Shown piece after piece: positions 44,639 through 54,357 of a stretch of 64,000 bases of DNA. Location of the stretch: NCBI GenBank assembly GCA_000750105.3, contig JPHH03000008.1:124001-188000 (forward strand). The letters run 5' to 3'. A model generated the notes under the pieces. The model worked only from the letters and a program-made list of their open reading frames with translations, had not been told where the DNA came from and did not search any database. The first letter of the stretch is position 1; each line of letters begins with the position of its first letter. Source of the stretch: Tolypocladium sp. Sup5 PDA-1. Taxonomy: Eukaryota > Ascomycota > Sordariomycetes > Hypocreales > Ophiocordycipitaceae. A program made the translations under genes and the position numbers.

Positions 44639-46356
44639 GTGGGAAAAGGGCGTTTACGAGGAAAAGGGCAACACGGATGGATCAATGGACAGAGGGTATG
44701 ACAAGACGATATTCAGGGGAGGGGTTGCCACAGTTGCTCAGAGCTTAGGGTGTGAGATGAAGTGTATAATAGCAAAGGTCATCATGGACGCTTGGGGGGA
44801 CTGCATTTCCCTGAGGCAAATTGCTCTACGAGAGATGTTCAGCTTGAAGAAGCAATCGCACACCTCCCAAAGGCGCTGATTGGCCTTTGTCTCGGATGGA
44901 TGGCGTTTGCTGGGTAAGTCGTATTAGAGTCTACCCCATCGTTGGAGAGGTGTTGAGTGCAAAGAAAAGCAATATTGGCAACGACATCCAGGGCTACTAA
45001 AATCTGCATTGTCTGTCTTCAAGAAACACACGTCGAGATGGCCATCAAGGAAGAACTCTGCGAGGCCATGACAAAGGGCTGAGGCATCGACGCTGGTGCA
45101 CTCCGAGTGCGTCTCTGAGACGGCAGCGACGGTAGACAGCAGTCAACAAGCTGTTCATGACGGCGCCAGTGCTGCGCGGGTTCGACCAGCTGCTGCTGCT
45201 GTCGTGGGTTGCGATCTGCGAGAAGGAGAACCAGAAGGCGTGGTGCGTGGGCGGCTTCACTTCGGGGGCGACCCAGAGGTGCAATGTGCAGACTTTGGCG
45301 AAAGCTGATGGATGAAAGATGATGGATTGGTTTGGTTGTTTGTGTTTATAAGATATTTCGTACCAGATTCGTCGAATCAAATTGCTGATTTGTTGGCATG
45401 TTCAACCACAATATACTGGCAGAGCGTGATAGCCGTGGTCTCGTGTCCTGTTTTGAGAAGCCTGGAGGGGTGCAAACGACGACACCTTTCAAAGGCTTCA
45501 AAAGCCACTTGAGAAAAGCCGCAGTTGAGCTGGAGACATCGATAATGCTCGGGCCATATAGGGGCAAAGTGTGCCCGGGGTTGTCACCTGCGTGGCTCAA
45601 GCCACCACGAGTAGCGACCTGTAGAACTGCTTGGTCTTTGCAGAGCCGATCTTCTTTGACATGGCATGGCAATACAAAACGAGTAGGCTCCCTGTTTATT
45701 TTCCGTTCCCTAGAGTGCCAATTGTATCGCTAGTTTATAGCATAGTCAACCCCATTGGGCACATGAGGCTCCCTACCGTTGCATCCATCGTGATACCAGA
45801 TCCCATTCAAGGGGTCAGCCAACTAACGGGCTCTTCCACTCGAACCTTGCCTATTCGAACGCCTGGACGGGGTGATAGGAGAGACACATGCAGCAGGGGC
45901 TCTGACCGCGGGAGCGTGTAGGCCGGCGGATGAGCAAAGAATGTTGGATGTCCGCCGAGGGAAGAGATGATTTGCAAAGACCATGTTCTCATGTGGAGCG
46001 CCGTATGCTATCGTGACAATCGTGGGGTGCCATTTGGTGCGCTTGAGTCTCATCCTTACTACTAGCCATTGTGACATCATCATCAGTAAAGTCATTGGTA
46101 ATTATTGTCTTGCGGTGGTTGTCGGATCTGTCGCGTTGGCAAACGAGCTAAACAAAAGTGGAATACACACTCCAGCAGATGTTGCTAGTAGTGGCGTATA
46201 TATGCGTGGATTTGCTGAATGTGACAGGATCTGTCTGGCATAATCCTAACCTCGGCCTCGCAACCGCAAAGCTGTGGGTCTTCTCTTTCTTCTTCTTTCC
46301 TTCCTTCAATACGAAGGAATCAGCTTGTTGAATAAACTGCGGCCCAGCCTCTTGCA
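44639..46356. other. intergenic, start of the gene-poor half
   Basis: About 1.7 kb with no supported gene. A 51-codon + frame at 45157-45312 has a hydrophobic core but a stop just upstream and no recognisable relation; a - frame over the same bases is no better. Confidence 0.45.
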
Positions 46357-48347
46357 CTAGTCTATCCTTTCTTCCAAAATTGCCCGCAGCGGTCTTCCAG
46401 TAAACAAGATGGAGAAGTATTGGTTCCATGTAAAATCTTCGCTGCTGTTGAGACTTGTGAGCTGAATCCTCGATCAATACTATTACAATACTTACGTTGT
46501 TTTGTATGAAGCCACTCGGTATCTGCGGAAAACAGTGGCAAATGTGGCAAACATCTCAATATGCGAAAAACTAGAAGATTGCCGCCGAGGTCAGTGCTGA
46601 TCAAGATATCGCGGCCCTAAACCGACTACTTACTGTGCAGCTGGACACATCCGCCGTCCCTTTGAGAAAACCACTATGGAACCAGCGGGGGGCCCATTGT
46701 TAGTCCATCTGTCAGGGTCGAACTTCTCTGGGCTGGGAAACACTGTTGCATCCATATGCACGAAATATGACGGCGCAGCAACAACAGCCTGTCAGAGAAT
46801 GTTAACTAGCCATAGTCAGCAGTTTGGGCCTGATATGAACTCTTGCCTTGGCAGGGACGTGATAACCGTCAACTCTGGTACCGCCCGGACCGACTAGACG
46901 AGCAGGTCCAGTCGCCACTCCGTGTGTCAGGCGCATACTCTCTTTAACAACCCCATTCTGTGGTTCGTGGTAATATTTGATTAGAGGGGCTTGCTCACGA
47001 GCATCATAGAAGAGAGAGTACCCACAAGAAGTGGAAGTTGGCGCAAGACTTCATATGAAGGCATAGGGGTGTGCAAGTCTGGCCACGCGGACTTCAGCTC
47101 CTCGTACAGTCTCTGCTGCAGCTGCGAGTCCTGGGAGACCATGAACGTGCCGAAGGGCAAAATGTTCGATAGATCAATGATACCACCCCACATGGTGACT
47201 TCGGCTTCGGATTGGAGGACTGCATCGGAAAGGGGTGTCGAACTCTCCGACTTGCTTTGCAGGTGGGCATTCATGAGGCGTTGCATCATGCAGTCCGTGT
47301 TTTTGGGGGTACTTTGATCGTTCTCGTGCCGTATGAGAGCCGCCATAATCTGTTTCGAGGTATCAGAGTTGGTTCAAATGCAAGGATTTGCACATAGGCA
47401 GGGCTGTTATGTGAACGTACATCGGATACCTGGTATTTCCCATCAAAATCACTGGTTATGAGGGCCACTAATCGGCGTGGCAGCTGGTATGCGACGGCAT
47501 TCAACGTTGGAAAGTTCCTGGCAAGCCATACTGTCCATTTTATTCCGCCGGCAGTGGCGAGGGTGAGCGGATCGTCAAAGTTCTCGCTGGCCAGGGATCT
47601 CAGCTGATCAGGAACATCAGTGAAGATGAAGTCATTGACGATTTTCAGAAAAAGCGACCGATAGCCCAGGGCCAAATTGCAAGGCTGGCGACGTTGTGCA
47701 TGCAAGGAAAGGAGGCTACCGAAGTGCTCCACCTATTCCGAAGTCAGCATGATCAAGTCAGTTCAGGGCTGGATGGAAAGACGCGCATTCTTTTGAATAT
47801 TAGGTTCGCACCGATCATAGTGTCTTTTTGCGAACAGGGATGCCACTGGCCGAAAACGCGCCCTGTGCTGTGCCGGATCGCCCATAGTGAAAAAGCTCTC
47901 GGCCTCACCACCAAGGTGCTCGTAAAAGTTTGGATCCTTGATTCCATTAAAGGTGTTGGAATAGATATCGTGGTATGCGGCCGGGTTGCAGAAGTCTAGC
48001 TGCCATGATCGTCAGCAGCAGTTTTAAAACACTTTGCTGTGGAAAGCCCGTGTCAAATACTTCATTTGGAGAAATGCGAATAACTGGTCCTGCATGATTG
48101 TTAGATCTGTCCAAACTCGGAGATTGCAGGAAAAGCCACCATATATTTTGTGTAGTTGCGTGGTTTTGTGAAGCAGCTTTCCGTCTTTCCAGCATTGGTA
48201 GTATGCCCGATACAATGTTGAGACGGCGGCTAACTTGGGACCTGGAAAGTGGGCAAGGGGGTGAAAATAGAGCCTATAGATGATGATGGAAACTCTGTAG
48301 GCAAAGAGCATCAAGGCAACAGTTATTGCCGCGGCGGAAATATCCAT
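46357..48347 (-). CDS. cytochrome P450, TRI4-like, possibly decaying
   Basis: Nine exons restore a 504-aa P450: 48347-48140, 48089-48061, 47999-47787, 47732-47421, 47349-47026, 46957-46847, 46788-46634, 46570-46496 and 46444-46357 (the last acceptor could instead be after 46454). The N-terminal anchor is followed by YRLYFHPLAHFPGPKLAA and PVIRISPNELDFCNPAAYH, typical of the fungal benzoate/trichodiene-oxygenase-like group. ExxR is KESMRLTHG, the PERF region is FDPDRWTNN, and the heme loop is VVFSKGRRMCPAAH with the Cys ligand. Two introns appear to start with GC: GCAAGA at 46846 is a good GC-AG donor, but GCGCGT at 47786 is poor. The I-helix reads WGGIIDLSN rather than AGxDT, and the usual Gly after the heme Cys is lost (CPA). 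It may be diverged or on the way to a pseudogene. It diverges from an MFS transporter. Confidence 0.75.
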
Positions 48348-49118
48348 GTTGCAGCGCGATCATGGATGATGAGTTCCAGTCCAGCCTGAGTGTCGAAAAC
48401 CCAAAATGCTATCGACGATGTTGACGGCTTGAAGGAACCAAAGAAGCGTATGCCAATGAGAAGCATGCGTCGTCGGGCGGGAAAATGCCCGGTAAGTATC
48501 GTTGAGCGTTGCTCAGGGCTTTCGTCCAGCCGCATGGTTCTGGCTGCCTGAGACCTGGACCCTAGACCTGGACCCTAGCATTCATTACATTGCATTCACA
48601 AGTATCCCTGACATCAGCTGTGCCCTGACATCAGCTGTGACTCTGACCGCTATTCTCTCGACCAATGCATCTCGTACGGAGTACCTTTGAGCTGAAACAT
48701 GCATCAGCGACCGCCCGTGCTAGGATTGACTCTTTGGAGCGAACAAAAAAGGAATTCAACTTAGATTGGATGTACGTGTACCGAGGGTGAACCCCTTGCC
48801 CCTCCCGCCATTGGTCATGGTCTGCTGCCAACATGTGGGGATATCTACACGTCAGATGAGCCTGGAGGCTTGCAGCCAAAACCTTCGCTCGGAATTCCCC
48901 CGGGGGGGCTTTTTTTTCATTGCCTTCTTTTACTGCCCCCTTTCAGGTCACTTCGGGGCACAGAAATTCCGAAGCCCAGCTCGGTGGCTGCTCCAGCGAT
49001 CATTTTTCCTCCATCTCATCCGCAGTGTACGTTAAGCCATGTCATATATTCCTGTTTTGACGCCAACTGCTTTACTTCATTGATCTCAATTTCCCCATTC
49101 TCCTTCGTTGCTAGCAAG
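48348..49118. promoter_or_regulatory. divergent P450/MFS upstream region with tandem duplications
   Basis: A 771-bp gap between divergent start codons. It holds two perfect direct duplications (units at 48551/48564 and 48606/48623), an exact TACGGAGTA at 48675-48683 and a long CT-rich stretch near 48930-49015 before the MFS start. Shared control of the two genes is inference. Confidence 0.5.
48551..48639 (+). repeat. two adjacent perfect tandem duplications (13 bp and 17 bp units)
   Basis: AGACCTGGACCCT occurs at 48551-48563 and 48564-48576. CCCTGACATCAGCTGTG occurs at 48606-48622 and 48623-48639. Both are exact. Confidence 0.9.
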
Positions 49119-50584
49119 ATGGCTGATCACTCCCGGCCATGGGGACTTCACTGGCGCTCCAAACCATCTTTCATCATAGCGACGGTAGCACTTGGCCTCT
49201 TTACAGACCTCTTTCTCTACGGCATCGTGGTGCCAGTGCTTCCATTCATGCTGCGGGACCGCCTTTCTATCCCAGAGTCTCAGATCCAAGCACATGCGTC
49301 TGGACTACTTGCGGCTTATGCGGGAGCGTCGGTCCTATTTTCCATTCCAGCTGGATGGATTGCAGACAAGATTGGTTCTCGCCAACGGCCGTTTCTTGCT
49401 GGATTGGTGTTGCTGTTCGCCGCAACAATCATGTTGGCATTTGGCCAGAGCGTTTTCGTCTTGATTATGGCAAGATTGCTTCAGGGCATGTCTGCCGCGG
49501 TAGTCTGGACGGCTGGCCTTGCCATGGTCCAAGATACGGTTGGCCCAGGAAAGATGGGTCAAGCCATTGGGACGGTAGGCATGCTTCAGCCCTCAGGCCA
49601 TAGACAACAACCAGCTAACGTGTCCAGATCTTCTCCATCATTTCTGTTGGTGAACTTGTTGCACCCGTTTTGGGGGGCATACTCTATGACAAAGCTGGCA
49701 TCGTTGCAGTGTTTGCGGTCGCGACCGGGCTTTTGGCCATCGACCTCATCATGCGGCTCCTCGTTATCGACAATATCATGGTCGCGAAATATCACAGCTC
49801 TCGCGCCGACGAATGCTCAAACGCAACACCCCCTCCGACGAGAGCGGGACCGGGCGAAGCAGAGGCAGGTGAAGACGATCATTTGCTTCCCAAGAACGAC
49901 AGCGAAGCGTATAAAATCCACGGAGAGCTTGGCAATCTATCGCAGCTCATCCCTATCTTGTGCTGTTTTCGCGAACCCAAGCTTCTCGTGGCTCTGCTAC
50001 TGTCTTTTGTTCAGGCATTGCTGGTGGGAATGTTTGACGCGACTGTCCCGACCGAGGCAGAACTACTGTTCCATTTCTCTTCGCTCAAGGTTGGACTGCT
50101 CTTCACCGCATTTGCTATTCCATACTTGGCACTAGGCCAGGTCGCCGGATCGGCAGTGGATAGACACGGGACGAAGGCAGTGGCAACAGTCGGCTACGCC
50201 TTCTTAGTTCCGTGTCTCGTCCTTTTGGGATTGCCCTCACAGGGCATCATTACCGGAGATGGCAACGTTGTACTTTTCTGCGCTGTCCTGGTATTGAACG
50301 GCATTGGCCTAACGATCGTTGGGTCACCCGGTTTCGTGGAGGTAAGCGATATTGCGCAGAAGTACGAAGCGGCCAATCCAGGGTTTTTCGGAGAGAATGG
50401 ACCATATGCTCAACTGTATGGTTTCAACACGCTCTTCTTTTTTGGTGGGCTCACGGTCGGTCCTCTTCTTGGTGGCGTGTTGAGGGACAATTTTGGTTAT
50501 GGAGTCATGGCCATCACTGTCGCGGCTCTTTCGGGTGCTACAGCGATACTGTCGTTTTGTGTACTTGGAGAGAAGAGAGGATAG
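49119..50584 (+). CDS. MFS multidrug/tetracycline-type transporter
   Basis: Major facilitator, drug:H+ antiporter-like, plasma or vacuolar membrane. Two exons, 49119-49574 and 49628-50584, give 470 aa; the 53-nt intron has branch site CTAAC and joins AIGT to IFSIISVGELVAPVLGG. Motif A between helices 2 and 3 is GWIADKIGSRQRPF; a motif-C-like segment is GELVAPVLGGILYDKAG. About twelve hydrophobic segments, including LGLFTDLFLYGIVVPVLPF, and a charged central loop (EAEAGEDDHLLPKNDSEA). The ending is short (LGEKRG). It is divergent from the TRI4-like P450, a pairing often seen in detoxification or secondary-metabolite modules, although no backbone synthase is in view. Confidence 0.9.
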
Positions 50585-51894
50585 AATGATATAGATTTAG
50601 GGAGGAACAACTGTTTACTCAATTGACAACGTCACAACTCCAAGAATCTAAAGCTGGTCTTGAGGTCAGATAGTTCGTCCACACATACCTGGTAATGAAA
50701 GGCGTTTGGTTCAAGAATGATATTGTGCATCTAAAATGCATAGAGAAGCTCGATACCGGTTGAGCTTGAGCTCGAAGCCTTGTGACCCCCACGCCGTCGA
50801 CAGCGCAAACTGGTTGACTGCAGGAAGTAGGCGGCGGAAATTGAAGGCCCAGTCACGCACGGCCCGTAACAAAACTTACCTAGACATGTTAGTTACGGTA
50901 TCCCCGTCTCAGCTACTGCTTGTTGCATATGTTGCATCACGTCATTGATCATGGATTGCTGAAGCTGCCGTAGCTGCAAAGGACTGGTTCGGCGACCAGA
51001 GGATCATATCCAGACGGGATCTAAGTTACAAGCTACAAGCGGGTGCATGAGTAAATTGGCCAGCGGAGATCTTTGCCGGCTTTCCGCGCTTCAGCTTGTT
51101 GAGGGTCGGCCGTTTTTGTCTCTCAATACGTAAGCGAGTTTGAGAAGTCGCCGGTCGTCCTCTTAAATTAAGTTTCGAATTGTGGCTAGCTGCCGTTTTC
51201 TCTTTTTGGCAACACTAGTGGATACGTGTGAGACATGCGCGGCCATTTCATCTTGTCGCCCTATGTCTCACACCGGAAAGTTATTGCGTGCTTCCTAAAG
51301 AGGACATGCGCAGGTCGTCGGCTGGCATATCCATGCAGGCCGCCATTTCAGCTGTGATGTAGTATTCCATTTGGGGGACAGATATGTCTGGAGCTAAGCT
51401 TCGTCTCGCTGCATGCAGAAGATTTTAGATACATGACAACGCAAGAACAACGCTGATTAATCTCGGCCCGCCCTGGCTCGGACCGCCCTGGCTCGGACCG
51501 CCCGAGATGCAAGATCCCCTGCCAGAGTCGTGCCGAACAATCTGTTGTCGGACCTGATTTACCATGTTCTGGCCGTCCCCACTCCCAGCCCTCGGAGTTC
51601 TGCAGGTACCGTGAGACAGAGCTGCCGCCCGACTAGGATGTTAACAGACGTGGCAGACGGGCCTGACGTAACTGAAACTGTTTCCTGGTGGAGGACCAAG
51701 GGAACAGGATTTTCGTTTCATGAGAACGGCTGACTACAGTCTAGTGTGAAGAGAACAGGCAATACATATACATGCGATTCCAATCGTCTTCTTGGTAAAC
51801 AGGTCCCAATTACCCGTACACAGTCCTTACTGCTCACAGATGCAGACGATAACCTTTCATAGGCAATGTCATTGTCATCATCATCGATTCCACC
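50585..51894. other. AT-richer intergenic region with a short tandem repeat
   Basis: About 1.3 kb without a supported gene. It holds one short GC-rich tandem repeat at 51466-51506; the rest shows no coding character. Confidence 0.45.
51466..51506 (+). repeat. 15-bp tandem repeat, about 2.7 copies
   Basis: Unit GACCGCCCTGGCTCG at 51481-51495, preceded by a copy with one change (51466-51480) and followed by a partial copy. Confidence 0.85.
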
Positions 51895-53562
51895 ATGTCG
51901 TCCATCATGTTCTCCATCATTAGATCCATCATGCCGTCCATGATGGGGTTCACCATATCGTCCACTGTCGTCAACTTGCTATACTCATTTGTGAGTCCAG
52001 GCAGTGAAAGGCCGGGGAACCTGCTTCCGCCACCGGAGCCACCGGAGACTCAACCCAAAGGATTTCATGACACAAAGGGAGTTGTGTCAATAATCCATCA
52101 GGGTCAAATTGGACCGCCAATGGTCGCCAACCACACTCTCGACGACGACATCGGACAACCTCAAATTCTCCCTGGAGCTACGGGCTACAAGTTCCTTGCT
52201 AGCCTGAGTTCGCCTACTGACGACGAGCGACTTGAAAAACTTGTGAGAAAGAGCATGTCTTCACTAGAGAAGTTGTATCATCTTCTCCGATGTGACGTTG
52301 AGAACGCAGCATCGCAACGCACGCACATTTTCCAGCACAATTCACCGGAAGAGTCCCCAGCGGTGACTATTGGGGAAGGTTCCTTCATCTCAAGACCCCC
52401 ATCGTCCGACAGCTCCGATATGACGGAAATCTATACAGAGATTCGGTTTCAATACAGCAATGGCGTTACGGCGACTCAGCACTTCAACCCTCACTGCTCA
52501 GCAATCAAGCCTGCTCACTTGAAGGAACCTGTCCTCGCAACATCCAAACATATCGATATCAACACCGGGATATGCTTGTTCTCCAAGTCCGTGCTCTCCA
52601 CCTCGCCAGGTCACGGTCAGTCAAGGGCCGACGATGAGACACCTGTCATCCCAACGTTACCATGGAATGTCAATCTCACGATATATGAGCTGGAGATTGT
52701 CACGAGGCTTTCGTCTGCTATTGCAGATACTGTTGGTCTTGTCGGAAACATACACACAAGCTGCCATACTCCAATCAACATAAATATCGATATTCCCGAC
52801 TTCCAGTACTACTGGACCGCCTGCGAGCTTCTCCAGCGAAAACTGGTCACCATCAGCTATGCTCAAAGTTGGATCGCTGCGATTGACGAAAGAAGAAATC
52901 GGCTGGAAGCTGTCATGACTTCGTTTATACGTACGATGCTAAGGGACCGATGTCTCTGCGGCGTGAGCATCAATGTCACATCCGGAACCGAGCCCGCCGG
53001 GTCCCTTGTCAAGGAAAGGATTGCTCTTGGAACCGTACCATCCTTGGAAGAGATTATCAGTGCGTTGAGATCCCAAGGGAAAGATGCGGCAAAATGGAGG
53101 GAGCTCTTTGACCATCTGGACCCACGGTATCAACCCTTGAATGTGGGGGATCTCAGCCGATTGATGTACGTCTTCAAGGCCGTGAAGCCTGCCCTTTTAT
53201 ATCAACGTCTCCCAACCGCGAACTGGAACATCCAAGATGCGCCTGGCCGAAGACTTATTATTCAGGTTGACGATGTCAATGAATGGAGAATTCTCGACCG
53301 GGCAAAGACATTCCTCAAGAAATATTCCAGGCAGCGATATGACAGTGCGGAAGAGCCAATCATTGTGGGCTTGTTTCCCATGCAGCGGATCTTCGTTGCT
53401 GGCCCAGGTCGCTCGGATCTGTACCTCAAGGACCCCGGACCCCGTCTCTGTCTGGAGCCCGAAAAGGCAATAATCAGTCCTCTAGATATCATCGGTGCGA
53501 CGTATGGGTTGCACATAAAGGAGCAATTGCGGCTTTCATGTCTTCAGGCAGGCTTCAAATAG
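51895..53562 (+). CDS. hypothetical protein, 555 aa
   Basis: Single exon, not recognised. The N-terminus is Met/Ser/Ile-rich and weakly hydrophobic (MSSIMFSIIRSIMPSMMGF), which could be a signal anchor, though ATG-rich codons (ATGTCGTCCATCATG) make the true start uncertain. A Pro-rich hinge (LLPPPEPPETQPKG) follows. The body is soluble-looking: helical ERLEKLVRKSMSSLEKLYHL; a strand-rich part (TEIYTEIRFQYSNGVTATQ; VNLTIYELEIVTRLSSA); RNRLEAVMTSFIRTMLRDRC; and a C-terminal part with RLIIQVDDVNEWRILDRAKT and PIIVGLFPMQRIFVAGPG. It has normal coding character in an otherwise gene-poor stretch beside an NB-ARC relic, so it is a lineage-specific candidate. The upstream P450/MFS pair gives no direct link. 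Confidence 0.6.
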   Translation: MSSIMFSIIRSIMPSMMGFTISSTVVNLLYSFVSPGSERPGNLLPPPEPPETQPKGFHDTKGVVSIIHQGQIGPPMVANHTLDDDIGQPQILPGATGYKFLASLSSPTDDERLEKLVRKSMSSLEKLYHLLRCDVENAASQRTHIFQHNSPEESPAVTIGEGSFISRPPSSDSSDMTEIYTEIRFQYSNGVTATQHFNPHCSAIKPAHLKEPVLATSKHIDINTGICLFSKSVLSTSPGHGQSRADDETPVIPTLPWNVNLTIYELEIVTRLSSAIADTVGLVGNIHTSCHTPININIDIPDFQYYWTACELLQRKLVTISYAQSWIAAIDERRNRLEAVMTSFIRTMLRDRCLCGVSINVTSGTEPAGSLVKERIALGTVPSLEEIISALRSQGKDAAKWRELFDHLDPRYQPLNVGDLSRLMYVFKAVKPALLYQRLPTANWNIQDAPGRRLIIQVDDVNEWRILDRAKTFLKKYSRQRYDSAEEPIIVGLFPMQRIFVAGPGRSDLYLKDPGPRLCLEPEKAIISPLDIIGATYGLHIKEQLRLSCLQAGFK

Positions 53563-54003
53563 AAGATTTGTGATTTGTGTAACGAAATGGACGTACAAAA
53601 CCCACTCAGATCGTGGTTGCTTCTCCTTCCCTTTTGTCTCCTTTACTATCGGATGTTCCATAGACCTTTCGTGCTGCCGCGTATATGTAGCCTCGCCCAG
53701 TTGCTCCTTGTACCAAGTAATAACGTCAACCACATACGAGGGGACAGTCAACGGGAAGCGAAGCAACCAAAATTGACCTCCACCACTGAACGTGGCACAC
53801 CCCCAAGAACGCCCAAGAGGAGTCGACCGTATCCATGTCGGTCCTGATGACGCATGGTGTCGGACTCAAGACACCTCCAAGCAGCAACCCTCGCATCAGA
53901 GATCCCGCCCCTTAGTCTCTGATCCCCTGTCAACCTCAACCTCCAATGGTAGTATGAGGGCATATTTGGTCCTTTAAGTCGTCGGCCGCTGACGGCGTAG
54001 TAG
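53563..54003. other. intergenic
   Basis: About 440 bp. A - frame here (53536-53766) has some protein-like composition but no relation I recognise. Confidence 0.35.
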
Positions 54004-54357
54004 GGAGAAGGTTTCGAAACAGGCAGCACGATAGATTGTTCCAATATCAAGAATGAGGTTTCAGTTGTCGTCGAAGAGCTGGGATGTCTAGCGCTAGCCG
54101 TCACTCTGGCTAGCACGTACGTGGGGAAGACTCCGCGGCTGCAGACAGATATCAGGGCATACCTACCCGAATACAGAGAGCGGCGCGACCTTTTGGGCCG
54201 GAAGCCGGAGAGACTCATCCACCAGTATAGCGAAAGCGTGCTCAACGCCTGGGATACACCGAACAAAGCTGTTAGCGACGAGTGTCTGGAAGCTGCGGTC
54301 CTCATGACGATGCTGTCGATGGGCGAGCAGGGAATTGGACGTCGACCGAAAACTTGA
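54004..54357 (+). pseudogene. fragment of a fungal NB-ARC (NLR-type) receptor
   Basis: One frame between two stops reads a block typical of the C-terminal NB-ARC/winged-helix part of fungal NOD-like receptors: VVVEELGCLALAVTLASTYV, then LQTDIRAYLPEYRERRDLLG and PERLIHQYSESVLNAWDTP, ending AAVLMTMLSMGEQ before the frame degrades to a stop. A TAG at 54001 closes it upstream. The P-loop part and the repeat domain are missing from both flanks, so this is a relic about 118 codons long. Such receptors act in non-self recognition and incompatibility and turn over quickly. An apparent 223-aa antisense frame over the same bases is a shadow. Confidence 0.72.

Noticed and set aside
45157..45312. 51-codon + frame with a hydrophobic core
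   Set aside because: Short, stop just upstream, no recognisable relation.
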